A DNA stretch of 64,000 bases from assembly GCA_035771175.1 (NCBI GenBank), contig CM069603.1, positions 18,266,286-18,330,285 on the forward strand, given 5' to 3'. The DNA is from Paratinospora sagittata. Taxonomy: Eukaryota > Streptophyta > Magnoliopsida > Ranunculales > Menispermaceae. A program made the position numbers and the translations under genes. Positions 1 through 11,290 of this stretch are shown here, piece by piece. The notes beneath the pieces were generated by a model, which was given only the letters and a program-made list of their open reading frames with translations, did not search any database and was not told where the DNA came from. The first letter of the stretch is position 1. Every line of letters starts with the position of its first letter.

Positions 1-26
1 ATATACATTAGTGTATATGAGGTACG

Positions 27-68
<42 letters not shown>

Positions 69-96
69 CAAAAAATTTTTATTTTTTGAAAATTAT

Positions 97-136
<40 letters not shown>

Positions 137-406
137 GAAAATTATTTATTAAAAAAAAAAAAAAAAAAAAAAAAAACAAAAAAAAAATTCGAAAAATTTT
201 TATTTTTCGAAAATTATTTATTCAAAAAAAAAAAAATAAAAAAAAAAAATAAAAAATTTCGAAAAATTTTTATTTTTCGAAAATTATTTATTAAAAAAAA
301 AAAAAAAAAAAAATTTATTTTTCGAAAAATATTTATTCGAATATATAAAAAAAAAAAAAAAAAAAAAAAAAAATTACTATTTGAAAAATATTTATTCGAA
401 TATTCG

Positions 407-445
<39 letters not shown>

Positions 446-496
446 ATTTTTCGAAAAAAAAAAAAAAAAAAAAAAAAAAATTTATTCAAATATTCG

Positions 497-527
<31 letters not shown>

Positions 528-540
528 ACTATTTGAAAGT
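1..540. repeat. Poly(A)/A-rich low-complexity tract
   Basis: Long A homopolymers (mostly 15-35 nt) alternate with a short AT-only spacer built on TTCGAAAAATTTTTATTTTTCGAA-like sequence, which is itself an inverted repeat (CGAAAAAT / ATTTTTCG, for example near 189-210 and 259-280). The spacers degenerate towards 540. The lysine-rich reading frame (11-574) and its Phe-rich complement exist only because poly(A) lacks stop codons, and neither is a gene. Homopolymer lengths in such DNA are often unreliable in assemblies. Confidence 0.9.
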
Positions 541-1110
541 TCTAAAACTATATATATATGACTTCCATATATAGTTAGGATTAAAAATAACTATATATGA
601 TTTTTATATAGTCTCAATTTCCAATATATATAGTTGTGTTATGAAAACTATATATATAATTATGATTAACTATGTCTATACCTTCATATGTGAATATGAC
701 ATATATATACATTTTAAATAGTTGATTTTTGAAAACTATATAGTTATGAGTCGATATGTCTATACATGTGAATACGACATATATACATCTAATCACTAAT
801 GAAAGAAAATTTCATGATGGCATAAACATCAACAGAAAACTCGAAAATAATGTCTAGCAGACAAGACATAAATCTTAAAATAATTAAATATGTCTATACA
901 TTCATATGTGAATATGACATATATACACAGTCCAAATAGTTGATTTTTGGACACTATATATAGTTATGATGAAATATGTCTATACATTCATAAGTGAATA
1001 CGACATATATGCATCAAATCACTAATGAAGAAAATCTCATGCTGGCATAAACATCAACAGAACACTCGAAACAAATGTCTAGCAGACAAAGCATAAATCT
1101 TAAAAATATT
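541..1110. repeat. AT-rich spacer with ~220-bp direct duplication
   Basis: This is AT-rich DNA with many TATATA runs. A block beginning near 671 (TATGTCTATACCTTCATATG) recurs near 889 (TATGTCTATACATTCATATG). It continues through matching GACATATATAC, AGTTGATTTTTG, AATCACTAATGA and CATAAACATCAACAGAA segments and a shared TGTCTAGCAGACAA, giving two diverged copies offset by about 218-225 bp. No coding potential was seen. It may be the 5' untranslated part of the element that follows, or an unrelated repeat. Confidence 0.7.
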
Positions 1111-2678
1111 AGGAATATATTTTGTGTCTTTCACACAAATTTATTTTCCTTTCAGCAAAAGAATGACCTCAAGGGAGGGAACATCTTCTACTAGCAGGGA
1201 ACCAATTCCCACTAGACTAACGGAATTGTCCAAACGAGAGGTTGTGACTATGAGGAGCATCGACAATGGCGATCTCCGCCTCCGTCCAATCCTTCATGAC
1301 AAACTCGCAGCACTGGATTGGTTAAATATAACCAAAGTCGAGGGTCAAGTCTCTTACAACTTGGTCGATCCTTCTATGAAGCCATGAATCACGTGGGACT
1401 TCACGGAGATGAGATCAGCCCTCACTTAGAGACAACAATCATGGGAACAACAATTCCTATCAACATCGAGATTATTGCTCGACTTTTAGAGATTCCGATT
1501 GAGGCAATAATTATTGATCCACATGATCCCCAGGCAGTTGCAGCGATCGCCGAATCTAATGCACAACTGTTTAATTTCGTCGCCAAAGAGCCATACACTC
1601 AATCAACATACACCAACCTCCCAAACAATCATCTTAAGCCATCTCTTGTCGGCCTCGGAAAGATTGTATACGGTAACATCTTGCCAGAAAGGGGTACTAG
1701 AGGCACTATGTCAAGGGCCCAACTCCTTGTACTGTATTGCATCGAGAAGAACATAAAAGTCTCTCTACCACACATCATCATCCAACAAATGTTGAGGGTG
1801 ATTCAAAACCCTTTAAAGAAGGAATTCCTCGGCTACGGAGTCTTGATTATGAGGATCCTTCACGAGGCCAACGTTGACACTTTCGATGGAACGTCAAAGC
1901 TGCTCACTGAACCAGTTACAGCATCCTCTATCTTCAAGACCTATGGCACAAGTGGAGGGGTAACTGACGAAGAGGTATTCGGCACGACAAACAGAACTGC
2001 CGAAAGAATGAGGGACAAGCACGGGCGTTGCCTTCGCAAATGTCGACGCAAGATGCCTGTCACAGACGGCCCAAATAATGATTCAAATCCCAATCCTACA
2101 TCAAACCCACCCCCGAATACTGATCCAATTGATCCACCACTTACTGATGAAGAATTATATGCCACACTAAATTCGCCACTACAAAGTCATGATAGACAAG
2201 GTCCACAAGCAAATCCACCAACTTGGAACGTGCCAACTTCAGGCAACACTTCGTACCAAAGATTTCCACCTTCTACGGTACAGTATCAGCCCGTTCCACA
2301 AGTTGCTGTAAACCAACAACAACAGTACTGGGCCTCACCAAATCTTGGAGGACCACACATTCCAATGAGCCCATAATTTCCAACTTTTTCATCTCAAACA
2401 AACCAAATTATCCAAGGGGTTCCAGTTAGGGGATCTCCGCACAATCAATACAACTACGTTCCACCTATGAATCACCCATACAACCAATACTTTCCTCAAA
2501 TGCCTATGACCTACCCTTCACCTACAAGACAACCAACCCATCAACCACCAATGGGACAACCAACCAACCTACTTGAACGGTTAGATGAAATGGCAGAGGT
2601 GGTGGCCGACACCACAATCAACAAGGCCAGCACAATAATCAGAATGGCCAGCAACACCATCAGCAGTACAGGCCAACT

Positions 2679-2720
2679 TGTTACAACTGCGGCCAGAAGG
2701 GCCATGTCAAACATCTTTGT
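2679..2720 (+). other. CCHC zinc knuckle within the broken ORF
   Basis: In the frame whose codons start at positions divisible by 3, this segment encodes CYNCGQKGHVKHLC, a perfect C-X2-C-X4-H-X4-C knuckle as found in retroviral-type nucleocapsid. It follows an RGG/QQ-rich basic stretch from 2589. It identifies the surrounding ORF as retroelement gag even though the upstream domain is not a typical capsid. Confidence 0.93.
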
Positions 2721-2864
2721 CCGCACCTTCAGCAACCTATTCCTGCTATTCCAGTCCAACAAGCACCACCTGCTGCTAATGCCCAACCCAGGCCGACCCA
2801 GCAGAACCAGGCTGCAAGGAATCAGGGCAGAGCATATGCCATCGCTCACCAACCCCTCCCAGAC

Positions 2865-2984
2865 AATAATGTCGTCGAAGGTACCTTTCCTTTATTCAAT
2901 ACCATGGTGCATGTTTTGTTTGATTCAGGTGCTACGCATTCTTTTATATCATCAGTATTGGTAAGACATTTAGGCCTGCATTAA
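2865..2984 (+). pseudogene. N-terminal fragment of retropepsin (aspartic protease)
   Basis: Same frame as the zinc knuckle. The residues VLFDSGATHSFIS (catalytic DSG at 2922-2930) match the active-site loop of Ty3/gypsy proteases, especially the Tekay/Del type. The frame ends at TAA 2982-2984 about 18 codons after the loop, so only the first part of the protease survives. Everything that would normally follow (flap, RT, RNase H, IN) is absent, and LTR-like sequence comes next. Confidence 0.85.
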
Positions 2985-3831
2985 AGTTTACATTCAATTA
3001 TTGTTATATCTACTATTCATTTACACTGCATTATGTCAATAATGTTATGACCTGAATGTGATAACTTTGCACGTCGTGATACCGACCCTGATAAGGTTCA
3101 CTAGACGTTGCCAAAGTCAGTCTAAATGTCAAGAAAGACCAGACCAGTAGACTAGACCAGTTCATGCATTGGCATCATACATATCACCACCTAGGGACGT
3201 ATATGGTTTATGACTCATAGAATAGTTAGAAGCATTGCTCACTATTCATATTATTTCTCTGGAGAGGGACGTACATGTGAACCTGGCTACGCTGGGGAGG
3301 GACATGTACGTGAATCCAGAGCATTGTTCCTGAGGAGGGACGTACAGTGAGAACCTGGCTTCGCCCGGGGAAGGACACCAGTACGTGAACTCAGGCGATG
3401 TACGTTCATCAAACCATTAGTACGTGACGGTGTCATGCATACATGCATATTGATTGATTATGATGCTTACATGTGTATTTAAGATATTTGATATTGAGGT
3501 ATGCTTTATTAATTGTTATACTCATGCACTATTTACCCACTGAGCGCGTTAAGCTCACTCCAATATTATCAAATCTTTCACAGGAAATTAGGGTGGACTG
3601 GGTGCAGGTTATGGGGCCCACATTTTGTACCCTTTGTATGATCATTGGGGATTTTGGGAGTATGTTCCCTTGACCATTTTATGTACAAAAGTATTCTGAA
3701 TTATATGAAATCAGATTTGTACTGTGTACCATATTTCCGCTGCGCACTCTGTTATTACCATTATGATTGTTCCAAATGCGCCCCCGTCCGAGAGTGTACC
3801 GCCGGTTTAGGCGCGTCCGGGCGGGGTGTGA
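2985..3831 (+). mobile_element. LTR-like 3' segment of the first retroelement
   Basis: This non-coding, unique-looking stretch ends in GGGTGTGACA, a terminus type (TGTGACA) common for plant gypsy LTRs, exactly where satellite DNA starts. A TTTACCCACTGAGCGCGTTAAGCTCACTCC-like stretch at 3531-3562 resembles the conserved part seen near the 3' end of Tekay-type LTRs. At 3261-3400 an internal ~72-bp direct duplication carries GGGACGTAC and GAACCTGGCT in both halves. The left LTR boundary cannot be placed because no second LTR copy lies in the window. This call rests on the end motif and on position after gag/PR, so confidence is moderate. Confidence 0.55.
3261..3400 (+). repeat. ~72-bp direct duplication inside the LTR-like segment
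   Basis: The two halves start near 3261 (GGAGAGGGACGTACATGTGA) and 3332 (GAGGAGGGACGTACAGTGAG). Each continues through AACCTGGCT, a GGGGA-GGGACA-like stretch and GTACGTGAA. The copies differ by substitutions and small indels. No function is apparent. Confidence 0.7.
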
Positions 3832-6800
3832 CACTTTCGATATAGTATTTCATTTTGAAAAAAATAATTTTTGAAAGGTTTTAATCATAAATTCAATGCG
3901 TTTTGAATTATTTAAAAGTTTTAATCTTATATCAAAGTGTTTTGTGTCAATGAAGTGGTTCTTGAGTGTCAAAATATTAATTTTTCAAAAATAAGGCTAT
4001 CCAGCAATTTGCCAAAATTTTTCTGAAGGCACTAGCGCACTATCAGTGTTGATAGCCCGCAGATAGGGTTCAATAATAAAACATTTATTTTTTTGAAAAA
4101 TTGTCTATGGAGCGCTATCCCCTTTGATAACTCGCAATAGGAATGTTGCCGCGATCTTTCCATTTTTTGTAAAATGGGCAATAGCGCGCTATAGGCCTTG
4201 ATAACACACTATCTTAATCGAAATATTCTCTAGTAACACCTAGATGATTTCCATTGTCTCGCACGCCCAAAACAACTTTAGATGAAACAATGTTTTGAAT
4301 TCAAATTATCTTGTATTACTCTTGCTCTTTAACCTTCAACTTCAAATTTTATAAAACACTCATTCTCTGATTTTCAAAAATACAACACGTACGATTTTTG
4401 TAAGTTAGATTAAGCTTTCAAAATAGTTTTTCAAGAGAAGAAAGTAATGATTCTTGCATTTCCAAAAACAAGCTTCGAATTGAATCAAAATTGCAATCTA
4501 TCTTGATGATAACGTCATTGTTCAACAAGTTCTTCATTTTATCCCTTTTGTGCTAAGATTTGCAGAGGCTATCCATTGTTTTAAACTGTAAGTATATGAA
4601 GTGGTCTCGGTAAGATAACACATCAAAAAAGAACACATCACCTGTATTGCATCAAGAACACATCAAACAATAGCTTTCGAAATCTACAAAGATCAAGCTC
4701 GAAGAACGAAAACATATCTCATGTCTAATACATTAGTTCACTCAGGTGTGTAGGGTAACCCCTCGATCAATCTCAGCACTAAAACTCTGAAAATTGCAAA
4801 GTCCTCAAAATCACTTTCGATATAGTATTTCATTTTGAAAAAAATAATTTTTGAAAGGTTTTAATCATAAATTCAATGCGTTTTGAATTATTTAAAAGTT
4901 TTAATCTTATATCAAAGTGTTTTGTGTCAATGGAGTGGTTCTTGAGTGTCAAAATATTAATTTTTCAAAAATAAGGCTATCCAGCAATTTGCCAAAATTT
5001 TTCTGAAGGCACTAGCGCACTATCGGTGTTGATAGCACGAAGATAGGGTTCAATAATAAAGCATTTATTTTTTTGGAAAATTGTCTATAACGCGCTATCC
5101 CCTTTGATAACTCGCTATAGGGCTGTTGCCGCGATCTTTCCATTCTTAGTAAAATGGGCAATAGCGTGCCATAGGCCTTGACAACACACTATCGGAAAGT
5201 CAAAAAACTCGAGCTCTCGGGTTTGTGTATATCGACCTGCTATAGCCTGCTATCTGTCAATAGAAAAGATGAGACGCGCCCTAAAAGCACGCTATCCACG
5301 TCTTAAACTAAAATCTGATATTTATAAAGAGAAAAATGTGGGCACTTCTGCTTGCTCGATTTTTCTATTCCTTACACAGTTTTGCCAGGTTATCTCAATT
5401 GAGATATTCTCTAGTAACACCTAGATGATTCCCATTGTCTCGCACGCCCAAACAACTTTAGATTGAACAATGTTTTGAATTCAAATCATTTTGTAGTACT
5501 CTTGCTCTTTAACCTTCAACTTCAAATTTTGTAAAACACTCATTCTCTGATTTTCAAAAATACAACACGCACGATTTTTGCAAGTTAGATTGAGCTTTCC
5601 AAAGAGTTTTTCAAGAGAAGAAAGTAATGATTCTTGCATTTCCAAAAACAAGCTTCGAATTGAATCAAAATTGTAATCTATCTTGATGATAACGTCATTG
5701 TTCAACAAGTTCTTCATTTTATCCCTTTTGTGCTAAGATTTGCAGAGGCTATCCATTGTTTTAAACTGTAAGTATATGGAGTGGTCTCGGTAAGATAACA
5801 CATCAAAAAAGAACACATCACCTGTATTGCATCAAGAACACATCAAACAATAGCTTTCGAAGTCTACAAAGATCAAGCACGAAGAACGAAGACGTATCTC
5901 ATGTCTAATGCATTAGTTCACTCTGGTGTGTAGGGTAACCCCTCGATCAATCTCAGCACTAAAACTCTTAAAATTGAAAAGTCTTCAAAATCACTTTCGA
6001 TATAGTATTTCATTTTGAAAAAAATGTTTTTCGAAAGGTTTTAATAATAATTTCAATGAGTTTTGAATTATTTAAAAGTGTTTAATCTTATATCAAAGTA
6101 TTTTGAGCCGATGGAATGGTTCTTGAGTGTCAAAATATTAATTTTTCAAAAATAAGCCTTTCCAACAATTTGCCAAAATTTTTTTTGCAGGCACTAGCGC
6201 ACTATCAGTGTTGATAGCCCGCAGATAGGGTTCAATAATAAAACATTTATTTTTTTGAAAAATTGTCTATGGAGCGCTATCCCCTTTGATAACTCGCAAT
6301 AGGAATGTTGCCGCGATCTTTCCATTTTTTGTAAAATGGGCAATAGCGCGCTATAGGCCTTGATAACACACTATCTTAATCGAAATATTCTCTAGTAACA
6401 CCTAGATGATTTCCATTGTCTCGCACGCCCAAAACAACTTTAGATGAAACAACGTTTTGAATTCAAATTATTTTGTATTACTCTTGCTCTTTAACCTTCA
6501 ACTTCAAATTTTATAAAACACTCATTCTCTGATTTTCAAAAATACAACACGTACGATTTTTGTAAGTTAGATTAAGCTTTCAAAAGAGTTTTTCCAGAGA
6601 AGAAAGTGATGATTCTTGCATTTCCAAAAACAAGCTTCGAATTGAATCAAAATTGCAATCTATTTTGATGATAACATCATTGTTCAACAAGTTCTTCATT
6701 TTATCCCTTTGTGCTAAGATTTTCAAAGGCTATCCATTGTTTTAAACTGTAAGTATATGAAGTGGTCTCGGTAAGATAACACATCAAAAAAGAACACATC

Positions 6801-9800
6801 ACCTGTATTGCATCAAGAACACATCAAACAATAGCTTTCGAAATCTACAAAGATCAAGCTCGAAGAACGAAAACATATCTCATGTCTAATGCATTAGTTC
6901 ACTCTGGTGTATAGGTAACCCCTCGATCAATCTCAGCACTAAAACTCTGAAAATTGCAAAGTCTTCAAAATCACTTTCGATATAGTATTTCATTTTGAAA
7001 AAAATAATTTTTGAAAGGTTTTAATCATAAATTCAATGCGTTTTGAATTATTTAAAAGTTTTAATCTTATATCAAAGTGTTTTGTGTCAATGGAGTGGTT
7101 CTTGAGTGTCAAAATATTAATTTTTTAAAAATAAGGCTATCCAGCAATTTGCCAAAATTTTTCTGAAGGCACTAGCGCACTATCGGTGTTGATAGCATGA
7201 AGATAGGGTTCAATAATAAAGCATTTATTTTTTTGGAAAATTGTCTATAGCGCGCTATCCCCTTTGATAACTCGCTATAGGGCTGTTGCCGCGATCTTTC
7301 CATTCTTAGTAAAATGGGCAATAGCGTGCCATAGGCCTTGAAAACACACTATCGGAAAGTCAAAAAACTCGAGCTCTCGGGTTTGTGTATATCGACCTGC
7401 TATAGCCTGCTATCTGTCAATAGAGAAGATGAGACACGCCCTAAAAGCACGCTATCCACGTCTTAAACTAAAATCTGATATTTATAAAGAGAAAAATGTG
7501 GGCACTTCTGCTTGCTCGATTTTTCTATTCCTTACACAGTTTTGCCAGGTTATCTCAATTGAAATATTCTCTAGTAACACCTAGATGATTCCCATTGTCT
7601 CGCACGCCCAAAACAACTTTAGATTGAACAATGTTTTGAATTCAAATCATTTTGTAGTACTCTTGCTCTTTAACCTTCAACTTCAAATTTTGTAAAACAC
7701 TCATTCTCTGATTTTCAAAAATACAACACGCACGATTTTTGCAAGTTAGATTGAGCTTTCCAAAGAGTTTTTCAAGAGAAGAAAGTAATGATTCTTGCAT
7801 TTCCAAAAACAAGCTTCGAATTGAATCAAAATTGCAATCTGTCTTGATGATAACGTCATTGTTCAACAAGTTCTTTATTTTATCCCTTATGTGCTAAGAT
7901 TTGCAGAGGCTATCCATTGTTTTAAACTGTAAGTATATGAAGTGGTCTCGGAAAGATAACACATCAAAAAAGAACACATCACCTGTATTGCATCAAGAAC
8001 ACATCAAACAATAGCTTTCGAAGTCTACAAAGATCAAACACGAAGAACGAAGACGTATCTCATGTCTAATGCATTAGTTCACTTTGGTGTGTAGGGTAAC
8101 CCCTCGATCAATCTCAGCACTAAAACTCTTAAAATTGAAAAGTCTTCAAAATCACTTTCGATATAGTATTTCATTTTGAAAAAAATGTTTTTCGAAAGGT
8201 TTTAATAATAATTTCAATGAGTTTTGAATTATTTAAAAGTGTTTAATCTTATATCAAAGTATTTTGAGCCGATGGAATGGTTCTTGAGTGTCAAAATATT
8301 AATTTTTCAAAAATAAGCCTTTCCAACAATTTGCCAAAATTTTTTTTGCAGGCACTAGCGCACTATCAGTGTTGATAGCCCGCAGATAGGGTTCAATAAT
8401 AAAACATTTATTTTTTTGAAAAATTGTCTATGGAGCGCTATCCCCTTTGATAACTCGCAATAAGAATGTTGCCGCGATCTTTCCATTTTTTGTAAAATGG
8501 GCAATAGCGCGCTATAGGCCTTGATAACACACTATCTTAATCGAAATATTCTCTAGTAACACCTAGATGATTTCCATTGTCTCGCACGCCCAAAACAACT
8601 TTAGATGAAACAATGTTTTGAATTCAAATTATTTTGTGTTACTCTTGCTCTTTAACCTTCAACTTCAAATTTTATAAAACACTCATTCTCTGATTTTCAA
8701 AAATACAACACGTACGATTTTTGTAAGTTAGATTAAGCTTTCAAAATAGTTTTTCAAGAGAAGAAAGTAATGATTCTTGCATTTCCAAAAACAAGCTTCG
8801 AATTGAATCAAAATTGCAATCTATCTTGATGATAACGTCATTGTTCAACAAGTTCTTCATTTTATCCCTTTTGTGCTAAGATTTGCAGAGGCTATCCATT
8901 GTTTTAAACTGTAAGTATATGAAGTGGTCTCGGTAAGATAACACATCAAAAAAGAACACATCACCTGTATTGCATCAAGAACACATCAAACAATAGCTTT
9001 CGAAATCTACAAAGATCAAGCTCGAAGAACGAAAACATATCTCATGTCTAATACATTAGTTCACTCTGGTGTGTAGGGTAACCCCTCGATCAATCTCAAC
9101 ACTAAAACTCTGAAAATTGCAAAGTCCTCAAAATCACTTTCGATATAGTATTTCATTTTGAAAAAAATATTTTTCGAAAGGTTTTAATCATAAATTCAAT
9201 GAGTTTTGAATTATTTAAAAGTGTTAATCTTATATCAAAGTGTTTTGTGTCAATGGAGTGGTTCTTGAGTGTCAAAATATTAATTTTTCAAAAATAAGGC
9301 TATCCAGCAATTTGCCAAAATTTTTCTGAAGGCACTAGCGCACTATCAGTGTTGATAGCACGCAGATAGGGTTCAATAATAAAACATTTATTTTTTTGGA
9401 AAATTGTCTATAGCGCGCTATCCCCTTTGATAACTCGCTATAGGGCTGTTGCCGTGAACTTTCCATTTTTAGTAAAATGGGCAATAACGTGCTATAGGCC
9501 TTGATAATACACTCTCGGAATGTCAAAAAAACTCGAGCTCTCGGGTTTGTGTATATCGACCTGCTATAGCCCGCTATCTGTCAAAAGAGAAGATGAGACA
9601 CACCCTAAAAGCACGCTATCCACGTCTTAGACTAAAATCTGATATTTCTAACGAGAAAAATGTGGGCACTTCTGCTTGCTCGATTTTTCTATTCCTTACA
9701 CAATTTTCCCATGTTATCTTAATTGAAATATTCTCTAGTAACACCTAGATGATTCCCATTGTCTCGCACGCCCAAAACAGCTTTAGATTGAACAATGTTA

Positions 9801-10316
9801 TGAATTCAAATCATTTTGTAATACTCTTGCTCTTTAACCTTCAACTTCAAATTTTATAAAATACTCATTTTCTGATTTTCAAAAATATAACACGCACGAT
9901 TTTTGCAAGTTAGATTGAGCTTTCAAAAGGGTTTTTCCAGAGAAGAAAGTAATGATTCTTGCATTTCCAAAAACAAGCTTCGAATTGAATCAAAATTGCA
10001 ATCTGTCTCGATGCTAACGTCATTGTTCAACAAGTTCTTCATTTTATCCCTTTTGTGCTAAGATTTGCAGAGGCTATCCATTGTTTTAAACTGTAAGTAT
10101 ATGAAGTGGTCTCGATAAGATAACACATAAAAAAAGAATACATCACCTGTATTGCATCAAGAACACATCAAACAATAGCTTTCGAAATCTACAAAGATCA
10201 AGCTCGAAGAACGAAAACATATCTCATGTCTAATACATTAGTTCAATCTGGTGTGTAGGGTAACCCCTCGATCAATCTCAGCACTAAAACTCTGAAAATT
10301 GCAAAGTCCTCAAAAT
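3832..10316 (+). repeat. Dimeric higher-order repeat (short + long monomer, ~2160 bp) x3
   Basis: Starts 3832, 5992 and 8153 are short monomers (~980 bp) and 4812, 6972 and 9135 are long (~1180 bp), giving a period of 2160-2165 bp. Short copies share private variants: CTATGGAGCGCTATC in place of the first palindrome, ACTCGCAATA in place of ACTCGCTATA, and TTTTTTGTAAAATGGG. They lack ~200 bp between CACACTATC and TTAATCGAAATATT. The lost segment is bounded by TATC at both ends in long copies, suggesting one microhomology-associated deletion that was later amplified with its long neighbour. A fourth short copy is at 14975. Confidence 0.9.
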
Positions 10317-11290
10317 CACTTTCGATATAGTATTTCATTTTGAAAAAAATATTTTTCGAAAGGTTTTAATCATAAATTCAATGAGTTTTGAATTATTTAA
10401 AAGTGTTAATCTTATATCAAAGTGTTTTGTGTCAATGGAGTGGTTCTTCAGTGTCAAAATATTAATTTTTCAAAAATAAGGCTATCCAGCAATTTGCCAA
10501 AATTTTTTCGAAGGCACTAGCGCACTATCGGTGTTGATAGCACGCAGATAGGGTTCAATAATAAAACATTTACTTTTTTGGGAAAATTGTCTATAGCGCG
10601 CTATCCCCTTTGATAACTCGCTATAGGGCTGTTGCCGCGATCCTTCCATTTTTAGTAAAATGGGCAATTGCGCGCTATAGGCCTTGATAACACACTATCG
10701 GAAAGTCAAAAGACTCGAGCTCTCGGGTTTGTGTATATCGACCTGCTATAGCCTGCTATCTGTCGATAGTGAAGAAGATGATACACACCCTAAAAGCACG
10801 TTATCCACGTCTTAGACTAAAATCTGATATTTCTAACGAGAAAAATGTGGGCACTTTTGCTTGCTCGATTTTTCTATTCCTTACACAATTTTCCCAGGTT
10901 ATCTTAATTGAAATATTCTCTAGTAACACCTAGATGATTCCCATTGTCTCGCACGCCCAAAACAGCTTTAGATTGAACAATGTTATGAATTCAAATCATT
11001 TTGTAATACTCTTGCTCTTTAACCTTCAACTTCAAATTTTATAAAATACTCATTTTCTGATTTTCAAAAATATAACACGCACGATTTTTGCAAGTTAGAT
11101 TGAGCTTTCAAAAGGGTTTTTCAAGAGAAGAAAGTAATGATTCTTGCATTTCCAAAAACAAGCTTCGAATTGAATCAAAATTGCAATCTGTCTCGATGCT
11201 AACGTCATTGTTCAACAAGTTCTTCATTTTATCCCTTTTGTGCTAAGATTTGCAGAGGCTATCCATTGTTTTAAACTGTAAGTATATGAA
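6600..11290 (+). repeat. Higher-order duplication, copy A (paired with 13422-18112)
   Basis: Every position here matches the position 6822 bp downstream with very few differences. Monomer starts 6972/13794, 8153/14975, 9135/15957 and 10317/17139 are all exactly 6822 apart, equal to six monomers with length pattern 1181, 982, 1182, 1185, 1185, 1107. Rare monomer variants such as GATAGCATGAAGATAGGG are shared. Differences seen by eye include 7342/14164, 8087/14909, 9208/16030, 9544/16366 and 10227/17049. Similarity falls to the general monomer level outside roughly 6600-11290. Confidence 0.9.

Larger units (their letters stand above)
1163..2984 (+). pseudogene. Broken gag-like ORF: plant-transposon-like domain, CCHC knuckle, retropepsin start
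   Basis: The likely start is the ATG at 1163 (protein begins MTSREGTSSTSREPIPTRL). A longer frame opens upstream at 1124, but a pyrimidine tract ending in CAG lies just before 1163. The frame runs to about 1366, where a one-base indel shifts it (SYNLV to RSFYEAMNHV), then continues to a stop codon TAA at 2374-2376. The same frame reads on afterwards as Pro/Gln/Tyr-rich protein to about 2588, where a second frameshift leads into a Gly/Arg/Gln/His-rich stretch, a zinc knuckle and a protease start, ending at TAA 2982-2984. The N-terminal ~230 residues resemble the putative plant transposon protein domain (Pfam PF20167-like, from memory). No RT, RNase H or integrase follows. It is inactive through two frameshifts, a nonsense codon and loss of pol. 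Confidence 0.75.

Noticed and set aside
11..574. 187-codon lysine-rich ORF and its Phe-rich antisense ORF
   Set aside because: Pure by-product of poly(A) runs, where AAA/TTT codons cannot be stops. No conserved domain or plausible start context.
3531..3845. Two 66-codon ORFs (3473-3673, 3645-3845)
   Set aside because: They lie in LTR-like DNA, have no recognisable domain, and the second runs into satellite.
7642..7869. Recurring 62-78-codon minus-strand ORFs in satellite monomers (also 5481, 14464, 38794, 41120, 59904, 61087)
   Set aside because: They occur at the same unit position because the DNA is repeated. Other monomers break them by point changes, and I see no sign of codon-level constraint. 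A dN/dS test over all monomers would settle it.
9335..9526. Recurring ~61-codon ORFs across the palindrome region (9335, 10482, 11667, 16157, 17304) and plus-strand ones (13382, 28233, 34125, 37665, 62317)
   Set aside because: Same reasoning: short, repeat-derived, not preserved across monomers.
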